NCBI GenBank assembly: GCA_045538875.1
Contig: JAZQEG010000007.1
Location: 1-64,000 of the forward strand
Length of the DNA stretch: 64,000 bases
Direction of reading: 5' to 3'
DNA from: RGIG4708 sp045538875
GTDB taxonomy: Bacteria > Bacillota > Clostridia > UMGS1810
Program-made: the position numbers and the translations under genes
Shown here: positions 7,928 to 16,220 of the stretch, piece after piece
Position numbering within the stretch: the first letter of the stretch is position 1
Layout of the letters: the number at the start of each line of letters is the position of its first letter
The notes under the pieces: model-generated
Database searches by the model: none
Told to the model about the DNA's origin: nothing
The model's input: the letters and a program-made list of their open reading frames with translations, nothing else

Positions 7928-10771
7928 CTATTCAACAATATAAATTGCTTTTACATATGAGTCAACTGCAACAATTATTGCTCTTGTAGCAGAATCAGGA
8001 TATTTAAGATATTTTTGAATTGAACCTCTTATTTCTGCATCCGATTTCAATGGTTCTTTAGAATCGCCATCGTCATATGAGTAATATTTTGTTGAGCTGT
8101 TTATAGCATAATCTGCGGTTTTTTCTGTGTCATCTAAAAGCACAGAAATTGTACCATCTGCACCATCATCAGGCAAATCATACACAAGACCTGACTGTAT
8201 CTGGAAGTACTTTGTATTGCTGCCGTATGTTTCATCAACATAATTGTTGTCACCCTCATTACCGTCGAGGCCATAAACAGTATCGGTTGAAGCATCATAC
8301 ATAAGCTTTGCATCATCAAGCTCACCCGACGAAACAGCTACCTTTATAATATCGCCTTTATCTATACCTGCAACAAGCGAAGATGATTCATATGTTGCTG
8401 TTTCTATAGTTGTTGAACCAACCTTCATATACGAAAGTATACCATGTGTTTCGCCTGTATCTTTGTCATATACATCATCAACATACTCTACTATAACTGT
8501 TGGGCTTTGTACAGTAACATCGGCTGTATCGTCGCCATCATCGCCATACCACACAACAACATCAGCAATAAGGCTGGAGCCGTCTCTTTCATATGGCTCT
8601 ATATGGTAAGAGTCATCGACAAACTTGCTTTTTTTGTAAACCTTGTAGTCATCAATATCCTTTCTTCCGTATGGAACATAAAACACCAAGGTTCCCGAAT
8701 CCATAGTGAATTTTGCATTGGATGATTCAAATTTTGACAATGACGGATAGTATTGTGTCTTTCTAACACATTCGTTAAAATCACTTGCTTCAGTTAAACC
8801 ATTATATTTAAACGCATATGGCAAAATTTTACCGTCTGCGCCTGTGCCTACAGTACCAATTTTGTTAATTTGACCTTTTGTATTGGTTTCGTATGTAATA
8901 AGCTGTTCAATTGAGCCTGCAGGTGCTTTGTAATCGGATGCTTTGTTTGCATTGATTACTGCAGATGAAGCCTTAAGCTCTGCAATTGCCTCAGAAGGGC
9001 TGACGCCTGTACCGCCGTTTATGCTTACATTTGAAGCAAGCGCAAATTTTTCAAGTTTGCCCGATGTTGTAAGAACTCTTACCTCTACGCCCGAATCAAT
9101 GCCTGAGCCTGCTTGATGGTCTATAAGATAGCCGTATGAAGCTGTCTTTTCGGTTACGTCTGTGCATACAATTCTGCCTGCATAATCGAGGAAGAATTTA
9201 ACCGTTGCGCCAACCTCAAATCCGTATGTTGCTTCGTTGTCGCCTGTTGCAAGAAATGTACTAAAGCAAGGAGCAAGAGTATAATCCTTTGATTTTACAG
9301 TAACAATCTCATAATCGCCCTGCATTTTTTCCACTGTGCCTAATACACTTGCGGTAGAAATTTTAACAATTGTAGGAGCATCTGCAGGAGCGCTTGAGTG
9401 CGGCTCGGCAACAGACACTACCTGTCTTGTTGAAATAGATTTATAAGTTGCACTGGTTTCGCTGCCGCCTGCAGTTGTAACCTTTGTTACAACAACATCA
9501 TCCTCATACAAAGTGATGTCAGGCTGAATTTTGAGCTTGTCTTTAATTGTTACAGTGCCTTCTTTAGTTTTTGTGGTAACGACATCTGTAAAATATGTCT
9601 GGTACTTTTCAACAATAGCAACGTCCATAGCAGAATCGTTGTCGTTGTTGTAAAGTGTAACACTGCCTGCGTCTATATCAAAAATTTCTGCCTTAAAAGA
9701 AGAATTTATGTATGATGCAGGAATGCCGTAGCCGTTGTATACTACATAAAGATTGTCATCTATTTTGTAATCATCAGTTTCGTCAAATTCATCGTCAACA
9801 TAGTATGAAAGAGTGTTGCCCGAATAATCATCAATATAGTCAGCATCAAGAGTGACAACCTTTGTGCTGTTGTTAGCAACTATGTTTGACACATAAAATC
9901 TGTTGCCGCTTGTTTTGCGGATTTTGTAGTCCACATTATAGCCAACATATCTTTCAAGCGATGTGTAGTCTACACCCTCGTCAAGGATATATATCTGATT
10001 GTCAATCTGAATTTGAGATTTTGTAAGGGTGCTGTCTGTTCCTATGAGTGAATTTTCATACACGCCTACAAGCACGCCGTAGCCCTCGGTAATTTCGTCA
10101 TCAGAAAATATATTGTCTTTGTCATTCGATGGGGTTAATATAGGATTGCCTTCAGCATCTGTGCCTGTCTGAACAAGGCGCTGGCAATCGTCCATATTGT
10201 CAATAAGCTGCGCAACAAGGCCCCTTGATGCACCGTTGTCGGCAACTGCAACTGCATTTTTGGTGGCACCTATTGAGCTTGCCTGCTTAATGTAGTCTGA
10301 GTACCATGGGTTAAGTGTTTTGTCAATTACAGGGCCGTAGCCGAGTGCACAAACTACCATTTTTACAGCCTCGGCATATGTAACAGTGTTATCGGGCTTA
10401 AATGTGCCTTCGGGATAACCGTTGATAATGCCCGCATTAACTGCTGCTGCTATGTATTTGTTTGCCCAGTGTCCGTTTGTATCACTAAAGTTTGCAACCA
10501 AAGATGCCGAGATGTTTGAGTCACCAAGCTCACTTACCATAATAACCTTTGCAAATTCAGCTCTTGTTATTGTGTTGTCAGGCTTAAATGTGCCATCCTC
10601 GTAGCCGTTGAGAACACCTCTGTTTACAAGATTATAAATTGCCTGATAATGTACATCATCCTGCGCTACATCAGAAAATGCGACGCCTTCTGCAAATGCA
10701 ATGTTTGTAAGCATTGCGGCAATCATAGTGAGAGCAACAAATAATGATGTGATTTTTTTAAATGATTTCAT
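7928..10771 (-). CDS. Large surface protein with N-terminal SLH domains
   Basis: A 947-residue secreted protein. The ATG at 10771 follows GGAGGT; residues 1-27 are a signal peptide (MKSFKKITSL..., cleavage near AFA|EG). Two clear S-layer homology domains follow: FSDVAQDD...GYEDGTFKPDNTITRAEF and FSDTNGHW...GYPEGTFKPDNTVTYAEA. A degenerate third covers roughly residues 155-195. SLH domains bind pyruvylated wall polymers and hold the protein on the cell surface. The remaining 700 residues are beta-rich and Asp/Thr/Ser/Tyr-rich with no motif I recognise. Size, strong promoter and dedicated terminator fit an abundant S-layer or surface protein. An upstream in-frame ATG at 10873 would add a non-conserved extension and is rejected. 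Confidence 0.85.
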   Translation of the reverse strand: MKSFKKITSLFVALTMIAAMLTNIAFAEGVAFSDVAQDDVHYQAIYNLVNRGVLNGYEDGTFKPDNTITRAEFAKVIMVSELGDSNISASLVANFSDTNGHWANKYIAAAVNAGIINGYPEGTFKPDNTVTYAEAVKMVVCALGYGPVIDKTLNPWYSDYIKQASSIGATKNAVAVADNGASRGLVAQLIDNMDDCQRLVQTGTDAEGNPILTPSNDKDNIFSDDEITEGYGVLVGVYENSLIGTDSTLTKSQIQIDNQIYILDEGVDYTSLERYVGYNVDYKIRKTSGNRFYVSNIVANNSTKVVTLDADYIDDYSGNTLSYYVDDEFDETDDYKIDDNLYVVYNGYGIPASYINSSFKAEIFDIDAGSVTLYNNDNDSAMDVAIVEKYQTYFTDVVTTKTKEGTVTIKDKLKIQPDITLYEDDVVVTKVTTAGGSETSATYKSISTRQVVSVAEPHSSAPADAPTIVKISTASVLGTVEKMQGDYEIVTVKSKDYTLAPCFSTFLATGDNEATYGFEVGATVKFFLDYAGRIVCTDVTEKTASYGYLIDHQAGSGIDSGVEVRVLTTSGKLEKFALASNVSINGGTGVSPSEAIAELKASSAVINANKASDYKAPAGSIEQLITYETNTKGQINKIGTVGTGADGKILPYAFKYNGLTEASDFNECVRKTQYYPSLSKFESSNAKFTMDSGTLVFYVPYGRKDIDDYKVYKKSKFVDDSYHIEPYERDGSSLIADVVVWYGDDGDDTADVTVQSPTVIVEYVDDVYDKDTGETHGILSYMKVGSTTIETATYESSSLVAGIDKGDIIKVAVSSGELDDAKLMYDASTDTVYGLDGNEGDNNYVDETYGSNTKYFQIQSGLVYDLPDDGADGTISVLLDDTEKTADYAINSSTKYYSYDDGDSKEPLKSDAEIRGSIQKYLKYPDSATRAIIVAVDSYVKAIYIVE

Positions 10772-10860
10772 TTTGTATACCTCCATTTTCATAAGTTTTG
10801 CCGTCTGCATGAGCAAAAAACATTGCTCACACAAGCATATTAGGCTACTTATATATGTAT

Positions 10861-10889
10861 ATAGTAACATCAAATAATGTTTTCGTCAA
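10861..10889 (-). promoter_or_regulatory. Sigma-A promoter of the S-layer gene
   Basis: On the minus strand TTGACG (10884-10889) and TACTAT (10861-10866) are separated by exactly 17 bases. The start codon is about 90 bases downstream, leaving an untranslated leader. Confidence 0.75.
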
Positions 10890-10960
10890 TAGAAATTTCT
10901 TGAAATACATGTGTTTGTCACCAAATTGTAATAAGCATTTTAAATGCTAATTTTTAATAC

Positions 10961-11001
10961 AAAACAGAGCCTAGGCAAAATATTTTTTTGCCTAGGCTCT
11001 G
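10961..11001 (-). terminator. Terminator of the small SLH gene
   Basis: CAGAGCCTAGGCAAAA and TTTTGCCTAGGCTCTG (10965-11001) form a 16-bp perfect stem around a five-base loop, with T-runs on both sides. It separates the two SLH genes, which are thus independent transcripts. Confidence 0.92.
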
Positions 11002-11058
11002 TGGAATAAATCATAACAAAAGTGTTTTGTTACATCCCATTGCTAATTTGTTCAAATT

Positions 11059-11724
11059 TTATGCATTTTCAAGAAATGTTCGTAAAGTAAGCACCCTGTT
11101 AAAAATTACAAATGCCTCCGCTCTTGTAATTATATTTTCAGGCTTAAATGTACCATCTTCGTAGCCTTTTACAATTCCAAGCTCTGATGCTGCATCTATA
11201 TAGCTTGCACACCAATCTTCGTCTGAAACATCAGAAAATTTTGTGGCAGCATCTTCAACCTGCACATTAAGCGCGCGTATAATAATTGCAACCATTTCGG
11301 CTCTTGTAACCATGTCTTGAGGGCGAATTGTGCCTGTTTCATCTCCATGGAGCACACCGTATTTATATGCTGTTGCAACAATATCCTTTGCCCAGTGCGA
11401 AACGGCATTGCTATCGGGGGCATCAACGGTGAGCTGTTGCTCAACTTCCACTTTATTTATAGACAGCGCAAGCTTTGCAGTTTCTTCTCTTGTTATACCT
11501 TGTTCAGGGCGAATTGTGCCTGTTTCATCACCACTTACAAACCCGTTTTTGTAAAGATTTGCAACTGCCTCATATGCAAAATGACTTTTGTCCATATCAG
11601 CAAATTCACTTGTCGGCCCTTGCGATATAAGCATTATTTCATCCTCATTGGCAAACACCTGCATTGAGCACAAAATTAATGCAAATACCATAATTAAACA
11701 AATTGTTTTTTTGAGTAAATTCAT
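11059..11724 (-). CDS. Small secreted protein made almost only of three SLH domains
   Basis: A 221-residue protein. The ATG at 11724 follows GGAGGAA. A signal peptide (MNLLKKTICLIMVFALILCSMQVFA) is followed by three consecutive SLH repeats (FADMDKSHFAYEAVANLYKNGFVSG..., ...SHWAKDIVATAYKYGVLHG..., FSDVSDEDW...GIVKGYEDGTF) and ends just after the third. A wall-anchoring module with no attached cargo domain is unusual; it could be a filler or spacer of the S-layer, or an anchor for a partner bound non-covalently. The two GDETGTIRPE/Q loops differ from the GYEDGTFKPE form of its neighbour. It has its own terminator. Confidence 0.85.
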   Translation of the reverse strand: MNLLKKTICLIMVFALILCSMQVFANEDEIMLISQGPTSEFADMDKSHFAYEAVANLYKNGFVSGDETGTIRPEQGITREETAKLALSINKVEVEQQLTVDAPDSNAVSHWAKDIVATAYKYGVLHGDETGTIRPQDMVTRAEMVAIIIRALNVQVEDAATKFSDVSDEDWCASYIDAASELGIVKGYEDGTFKPENIITRAEAFVIFNRVLTLRTFLENA

Positions 11725-11918
11725 ATCAAGTTCCTCCATATACTATAGCTATATATATTTTAACATTATTACTGCAAAAAATCAATACCCCAAACGTCTC
11801 ACCGCTATTTTACGTTATTTTTTTGCTGTTTTTCACTTTTCAGGAGCGTGATACTTGTGTGACAAACAGGGATGTCCCTTTGCAAAAGGTGCGTTCTCGT
11901 TTGTCACCTTTGAAAGTT

Positions 11919-12003
11919 GACAAAAAAGGACCGTCCCCAATTGGGAAAATGACAAAAAAGGACCGTCCCCAATTGGGAAAAAAGGACCGTCCCCAATTGG
12001 GAA
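11919..12003 (+). repeat. Three tandem copies of a GGACCGTCCCCAATTGGG unit
   Basis: The 18-base sequence GGACCGTCCCCAATTGGG occurs three times, each preceded by an A-run and twice by GACAAAAAA, with spacing of 32 and about 25 bases. Each unit contains the palindromes GGACcGTCC and CCCAATTGGG. Upstream at 11863-11920 a diverged stretch (GGGATGTCCC, TTTGTCACCTTTGAAAGTTGAC) looks like decayed further units, and CTGTCCCC at 12021 another. The array fills the gap between the SLH gene and the darA promoter. It is not a CRISPR: units touch each other with no unique spacers. Confidence 0.8.
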
Positions 12004-12044
12004 ATTTACATCTGATGCATCTGTCCCCAACTAACAAAATACTC

Positions 12045-12073
12045 TTGATTTTGAGTAAGTTTTATTATATAAT
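12045..12073 (+). promoter_or_regulatory. Sigma-A promoter of the darA-holB-ricT operon
   Basis: TTGATT (12045-12050) and TATAAT (12068-12073) are 17 bases apart, 45 bases before the darA start. Confidence 0.75.
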
Positions 12074-12117
12074 ATTTATGAAAACATCTAAACCACGCTT
12101 TCAAAGGAGAGGATATT

Positions 12118-12444
12118 ATGAAATTAGTAATGGCTATTGTCAATGATGAAGACGGTAACAGTGTACTTTCCGAACTTAATAAAAACAAATTTAGTGTTAC
12201 AAAGCTTGCTACAACAGGCGGCTTTCTCAAGTCAGGTAATGTTACCTTTATTATAGGTACAGATGATGACAAGGTTCAGGAGGTAATTGATATTATTTCA
12301 AGCAAAAGCAAACGCCGCAAGCAAATTACCGCTTCGCCTATTCCAATTGGTGCATCAGCCTCTTTCAGTCCGTACCCTATTGAAGTGGAAGTTGGCGGTG
12401 CAACAATATTTGTGCTGGATGTAGACAGATTTGAAAAGGTTTGA
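12118..12444 (+). CDS. darA: Cyclic di-AMP receptor DarA (PII-like)
   Basis: At 108 residues it has the length of DarA/PstA (YaaQ), a PII-like trimer that binds cyclic di-AMP. Visible family features: MKLVMAIVNDEDG at the N-terminus, the TTGGFL and GNVTFIIG segments, and the C-terminal VGGATIFVLDVDRFEKV. It signals c-di-AMP level to partners that remain largely undefined. It heads the same gene order as in Bacillus subtilis (yaaQ-holB-yaaT). The ATG follows AAAGGAGAGG. holB starts 3 bases after its stop. Confidence 0.92.
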   Translation: MKLVMAIVNDEDGNSVLSELNKNKFSVTKLATTGGFLKSGNVTFIIGTDDDKVQEVIDIISSKSKRRKQITASPIPIGASASFSPYPIEVEVGGATIFVLDVDRFEKV

Positions 12445-12447
12445 TAT

Positions 12448-13404
12448 ATGATATTTCCTTTAGGACAAGAGGGTATTGTAAATTTTTTTAAAGCCCAGAT
12501 ACAAAACGACAGGCTTTCGCACGCATATCTTTTGTGCGGCGACAAGGGCTCTGGCAAAAAAACAGTGTGCAATTATTTGCTTAATTTAATAATGTGCAAA
12601 TCGCATACTGCCTGTGGCAATTGCAATGGCTGCGCTACAGTAAAATCGGGAGCAAACCCCGATATTATGTATATAACAAACGGCGACAAGCTTACGATTG
12701 GTGTAGACGACGTGCGTCATGTGACAGCCGAAGTGTATACAAAGCCTATTATATCTTCAAAAAAGATAGTTGTTATACAAAATGCACACTTAATGACCCA
12801 AGAGGCTCAAAATGCTTTGCTTAAGGTGATTGAAGAGCCGCCTGATTATGTTGTGTTTTTTTTGCTGTGCGACAGCGTAGGCAACATGCTATCAACAATA
12901 CTTTCAAGAGTTACAAAAATAGAAATTGCGCCGCTTGACATTAACACCCTAAGGCAAATAGCGCCTGGCTGTGATGAATTTATGTACCGCTATTGCGGCG
13001 GCAATCCGGGCAGACTCATGGAGCTTAAAAGCAACGATGAGTTTTTGAAATTGCGCGATGCCTCAGTACAAATGGTAATGAGCCTTTGCGCAAGTGACAG
13101 CTACAAAATGTACTCATTCGAAAGCTATTTTGGTTCAGACAATGGGCAAACTGCCGCAATTTACGACCTTATGCTGATGTTTGTGCGTGATTGTGTACTC
13201 AAAAAAAACAATGTTGATGAACTAATTGTCAACAATGACAAAATCAACGATATAAAAGCATTTTGTGCGTTGCTTAGCGCAAAAAAGTGTGCTCAGGTTG
13301 CAGATATTATTACTAAGGCACGCACAGAGATTGGCATAAGCCAGAGCAGCGCTATGTCATGGCAGGCAATGTTTATAAAATGCCGGGAGGTTATTCATGA
13401 TTGA
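12448..13404 (+). CDS. holB: DNA polymerase III delta' subunit
   Basis: A 318-residue clamp-loader subunit. It has a P-loop (CGDKGSGKKT, about residues 31-40), a zinc-binding cluster (CKSHTACGNCNGC), the Walker B-like stretch KKIVVIQNAHLMT and the clamp-loader NALLKVIEEPP box followed by the sensor region TILSRVTKIEI. It helps load the sliding clamp during replication. It is translationally coupled to darA (3-base gap) and overlaps ricT by 8 bases. Confidence 0.92.
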   Translation: MIFPLGQEGIVNFFKAQIQNDRLSHAYLLCGDKGSGKKTVCNYLLNLIMCKSHTACGNCNGCATVKSGANPDIMYITNGDKLTIGVDDVRHVTAEVYTKPIISSKKIVVIQNAHLMTQEAQNALLKVIEEPPDYVVFFLLCDSVGNMLSTILSRVTKIEIAPLDINTLRQIAPGCDEFMYRYCGGNPGRLMELKSNDEFLKLRDASVQMVMSLCASDSYKMYSFESYFGSDNGQTAAIYDLMLMFVRDCVLKKNNVDELIVNNDKINDIKAFCALLSAKKCAQVADIITKARTEIGISQSSAMSWQAMFIKCREVIHD

Positions 13405-14266
13405 AGTAGTAGGAATACGCTTTAAAAGCGTAGGCAAAATATATTATTTTGACGGTGAAAAAAATAAGTTTAATAAAGGTGACCACGTTATTGTGGAAAC
13501 ATCAAGAGGCATTGAGTATGGCACTGTTGTTATTGCAAGCAAGTTTGTAACAGATGACCAGATTGTGCCTCCGCTCAAAAAAATTATTCGCAAGGCAACT
13601 GAAGAGGACGATATTCAGGTGCAAAAAAATGCCGAAAAAGAAAAAGAGGCAATGTCAATAGCAGCAAAAAAAATTGCAGATCATAAGTTAGATATGAAGC
13701 TTGTGGATGTTGAATATACATTTGACAACAACAAGGTATTGTTTTACTTTACGGCAGATGGGCGAATAGACTTTCGTGACCTTGTAAGAGATTTGGCAGG
13801 CGTGTTTAAAACACGAATAGAACTGCGACAGATTGGTGTTAGAGATGAGGCAAAAATGGTGGGTGGCCTTGGCATATGCGGCAGACCATTTTGCTGCAAC
13901 CTTTACCTTGGCGAGTTTGCTCCTGTGAGCATAAAAATGGCAAAGGAGCAAAACCTTTCGCTTAACCCAACCAAAATTTCGGGCACTTGCGGAAGGCTTA
14001 TGTGTTGCCTTAAAAATGAGCAGGCTGCTTACGAGGATGTGTTAAAGCGTGCTCCAAACATCGGCTCACTTGTAAAAACTCCAGGTGGCACAGGAACTGT
14101 AACCGCAGTTTCGTTGCTTAAAGAGCTTGTTTCGGTTGCAATTGAATCGGATTTGGAAAAGGTTATAAGAGAATACAAAATTGACGATATAAAAATCATT
14201 AAAAAGGGAGCTGTCAAAAACGAAGAAAAGGTTGATATGAAAGCTCTCAAGCAGCTGGAAGATTGA
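13397..14266 (+). CDS. ricT: RicT/YaaT PSP1-domain protein
   Basis: A 289-residue PSP1-domain protein. Conserved features are GVRDEAKMVGGLGICGRPFCC (about residues 148-168) and KISGTCGRLMCCLKNEQAAYE (about 194-214); these Cys pairs help bind iron-sulfur clusters in the RicA-RicF-RicT (YaaT/YmcA/YlbF) complex. In Bacillus that complex promotes Spo0A phosphorylation and mRNA maturation through RNase Y. The tail after residue 270 is Lys-rich. The start overlaps holB and follows GGGAGG. Confidence 0.93.
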   Translation: MIEVVGIRFKSVGKIYYFDGEKNKFNKGDHVIVETSRGIEYGTVVIASKFVTDDQIVPPLKKIIRKATEEDDIQVQKNAEKEKEAMSIAAKKIADHKLDMKLVDVEYTFDNNKVLFYFTADGRIDFRDLVRDLAGVFKTRIELRQIGVRDEAKMVGGLGICGRPFCCNLYLGEFAPVSIKMAKEQNLSLNPTKISGTCGRLMCCLKNEQAAYEDVLKRAPNIGSLVKTPGGTGTVTAVSLLKELVSVAIESDLEKVIREYKIDDIKIIKKGAVKNEEKVDMKALKQLED

Positions 14267-14285
14267 TGAATTTTGTCAAAAACAC

Positions 14286-14313
14286 TTGATTTTTTTAATA
14301 CAGGTGTTATAAT
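14286..14313 (+). promoter_or_regulatory. Sigma-A promoter of the ferredoxin gene
   Basis: TTGATT (14286-14291) and TATAAT (14308-14313) with a 16-base spacer, 39 bases before the ferredoxin ATG. It shows the ferredoxin is transcribed on its own inside the ricT-trmN6 interval. Confidence 0.75.
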
Positions 14314-14352
14314 GTATATAAGTTGTACGAATTTTAATGGAGGTGTTTACCA

Positions 14353-14523
14353 ATGGCTTATGTAATTACAGATGAATGCCTTAACTGCGGTGCTTGCGAA
14401 GCAGAATGCCCGGTTAGTGCAATTTCTGCTGGTGATGGCAAATATGTTATCAATGCTGATGAGTGCCTTGATTGCGGTGCTTGTGCAAGTGTTTGCCCTG
14501 TAGGCGCACCTGTTGCAGAATAA
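14353..14523 (+). CDS. Small 2[4Fe-4S] ferredoxin
   Basis: A 56-residue clostridial-type ferredoxin, MAYVITDECL... to ...PVGAPVAE. Two cluster motifs are visible: CLNCGACEAECP (from C9) and CLDCGACASVCP (from C39), each CxxCxxCxxxCP. It carries electrons for pyruvate:ferredoxin oxidoreductase, hydrogenase and similar anaerobic enzymes in the cytoplasm. The start follows GGAGGTG. Own promoter and own terminator make it a monocistronic unit inserted in an otherwise conserved housekeeping block. Confidence 0.95.
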   Translation: MAYVITDECLNCGACEAECPVSAISAGDGKYVINADECLDCGACASVCPVGAPVAE

Positions 14524-14551
14524 TTTTGCAAAGTGTATAAAACAAACATTC

Positions 14552-14580
14552 AAAACCTCAGCAATTATGCTGAGGTTTTG
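14552..14580 (+). terminator. Terminator of the ferredoxin gene
   Basis: AAAACCTCAGCA and TGCTGAGGTTTT pair perfectly around loop ATTA, followed by a T-rich stretch. Confidence 0.9.
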
Positions 14581-14678
14581 TATTACAACATGACATTTGA
14601 GTATTATAAAAATTTTAGCTGCGAGGCTGTGTGAGTTTGAGTTTTGTCACACTAAACAGCCGGGTGGGAGATTTCATA

Positions 14679-15350
14679 ATGGAACGAATTGACGATTTGG
14701 GAATAAACGGCTTAAAGCTTATACAGGATAGCGACCTTTTTTGCTTTGGCACGGACAGCGTGCTGCTTAGCAATTTTGCAAAAGCAAAGCCAAGCGACAC
14801 AATATTAGACCTTTGCACAGGCAACGGAATTATACCGATTTTGCTGAGTGCAAAAACAAAAGCACAAAAAATATACGGAATCGAACTGCAAAATCAATCG
14901 TTCGAGCTTGCTGTGCGCAATTGTAAATTAAACAACCTTGACGGCAGGGTAGAGTTTATAAACGATGATGCAAAACTTGCACTTAATTACTTTAAGTCGG
15001 GCAGTGTGGATGTTGTTACCTGCAACCCACCTTATATGGCACCAAAATCGGGATACACAAACCAAAGTGACAAAAAGGCCATTGCACGTCACGAAATTGC
15101 AATTAATGTGTACGACATTATAGACATTGCTTCAAAGCTGTTAAAGTTTGGCGGTCACCTGTATATGGTGCACCGTGCCGAACGGCTTGCCGACATTATA
15201 TGCACAATGCGTAGCAAAAAAATAGAGCCAAAAAGGCTCACATTTGTTCATCCATCGCCAGACAGAGCACCCGGGCTTATACTAATTGAAGGGATTTACG
15301 GAGCAAAAGCCTCTCTTAAAATAGAAAAACCGATTTACGTGAACATATAG
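14679..15350 (+). CDS. tRNA1(Val) A37 N6-methyltransferase-like protein (YabB/TrmN6)
   Basis: An AdoMet-dependent methyltransferase of 223 residues from the ATG at 14679 (preceded by GGGTGGGAG). It opens with ERIDDLGINGLKLIQDSDLFCFGTDSVLLSNFA, characteristic of the YabB/TrmN6 family. The AdoMet loop is LDLCTGNGIIPILL, and the catalytic NPPY box (TCNPPYM) marks an N6-adenine methyltransferase. It probably methylates adenosine 37 of a tRNA. It is followed 15 bases later by rsmI, as yabB precedes yabC in Bacillus. A GTG at 14631 in frame would add 16 residues and is less likely. Confidence 0.85.
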   Translation: MERIDDLGINGLKLIQDSDLFCFGTDSVLLSNFAKAKPSDTILDLCTGNGIIPILLSAKTKAQKIYGIELQNQSFELAVRNCKLNNLDGRVEFINDDAKLALNYFKSGSVDVVTCNPPYMAPKSGYTNQSDKKAIARHEIAINVYDIIDIASKLLKFGGHLYMVHRAERLADIICTMRSKKIEPKRLTFVHPSPDRAPGLILIEGIYGAKASLKIEKPIYVNI

Positions 15351-15365
15351 AAAGGATTTACCAAA

Positions 15366-16220
15366 ATGGAAAAAGGAACACTCTACTTATGTGCCACGCC
15401 GATTGGAAACCTTGAGGATATATCGGTACGTACGCTGAGCACTTTAAAGCAGGTTGACCTTATTGCGTGCGAGGACACAAGGCATTCGTTAAAGCTGCTC
15501 AATCATTTTGAAATTGCAAAACCTCTTACAAGCTATCACGAGCACAACAAGGCCGAAAAAGGCCAGGTGCTTGTACAAAAATTGAAAGAGGGTACAAACA
15601 TTGCGCTTGTGTCGGATGCAGGGACTCCCGCTATATCGGACCCTGGGGAAGATTTGGTTAAAAAATGCATACAAGAGGACATTAGAGTTGTGCCGATACC
15701 AGGGCCTTCGGCACTAATAAATGCTCTAATTGTGTCGGGGCAAAACACAGGCAGATTTACCTTTGAGGGATTTTTGTCTATGAACAGGCGCAGCCGTGAT
15801 GAGCATTTAAAATCACTTGCTAATGAAACGCGCACAATGATTTTTTACGAAGCTCCGCACAAGCTTGTGCGTACGCTAAGCGATATGCACAGTGTTTTTG
15901 GCAACCGCGGTATTACAATAGTAAAAGAAATTACCAAAATTCACGAATCAGTTGTAAAAACAACTCTTAAACAAGCAATAACATATTTTGAAAATACAAT
16001 CCCAAAAGGTGAATTTGTGCTTGTGCTTGCGGGCAAATCGGAGCAGGAAATAAAAAGCGAAGCGGAAAAAGCGTTTGAAAATATGACCGTTACACAGCAT
16101 GTAGACAGCCTTATAGCACAAGGAACTGACAAAAAAGAAGCAATAAAACAAGTTGCAAAGCTGCGCAATTTGCCAAAGAGGGAAGTGTATAACCAATATA
16201 CAACCAAGGAGGACAAGTGA
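15366..16220 (+). CDS. rsmI: 16S rRNA (cytidine1402-2'-O)-methyltransferase
   Basis: A 284-residue tetrapyrrole-methylase-fold enzyme. Signature segments are GTLYLCATPIGNLEDIS at the N-terminus, ACEDTRHS, ALVSDAGTPAISDPG and VPIPGPSALINAL, all diagnostic of RsmI. It 2'-O-methylates C1402 of 16S rRNA in the decoding centre. The C-terminal helical extension (residues 230-284) has KKEAIKQVAKLRNLPKREVYN as in other RsmI proteins. The stop codon overlaps the ATG of the next gene by one base. Confidence 0.95.
   Translation: MEKGTLYLCATPIGNLEDISVRTLSTLKQVDLIACEDTRHSLKLLNHFEIAKPLTSYHEHNKAEKGQVLVQKLKEGTNIALVSDAGTPAISDPGEDLVKKCIQEDIRVVPIPGPSALINALIVSGQNTGRFTFEGFLSMNRRSRDEHLKSLANETRTMIFYEAPHKLVRTLSDMHSVFGNRGITIVKEITKIHESVVKTTLKQAITYFENTIPKGEFVLVLAGKSEQEIKSEAEKAFENMTVTQHVDSLIAQGTDKKEAIKQVAKLRNLPKREVYNQYTTKEDK

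Noticed and set aside
11919..12003. Possible CRISPR array
   Set aside because: Repeats are short, nearly contiguous, with no unique spacers of regular length and no cas genes.
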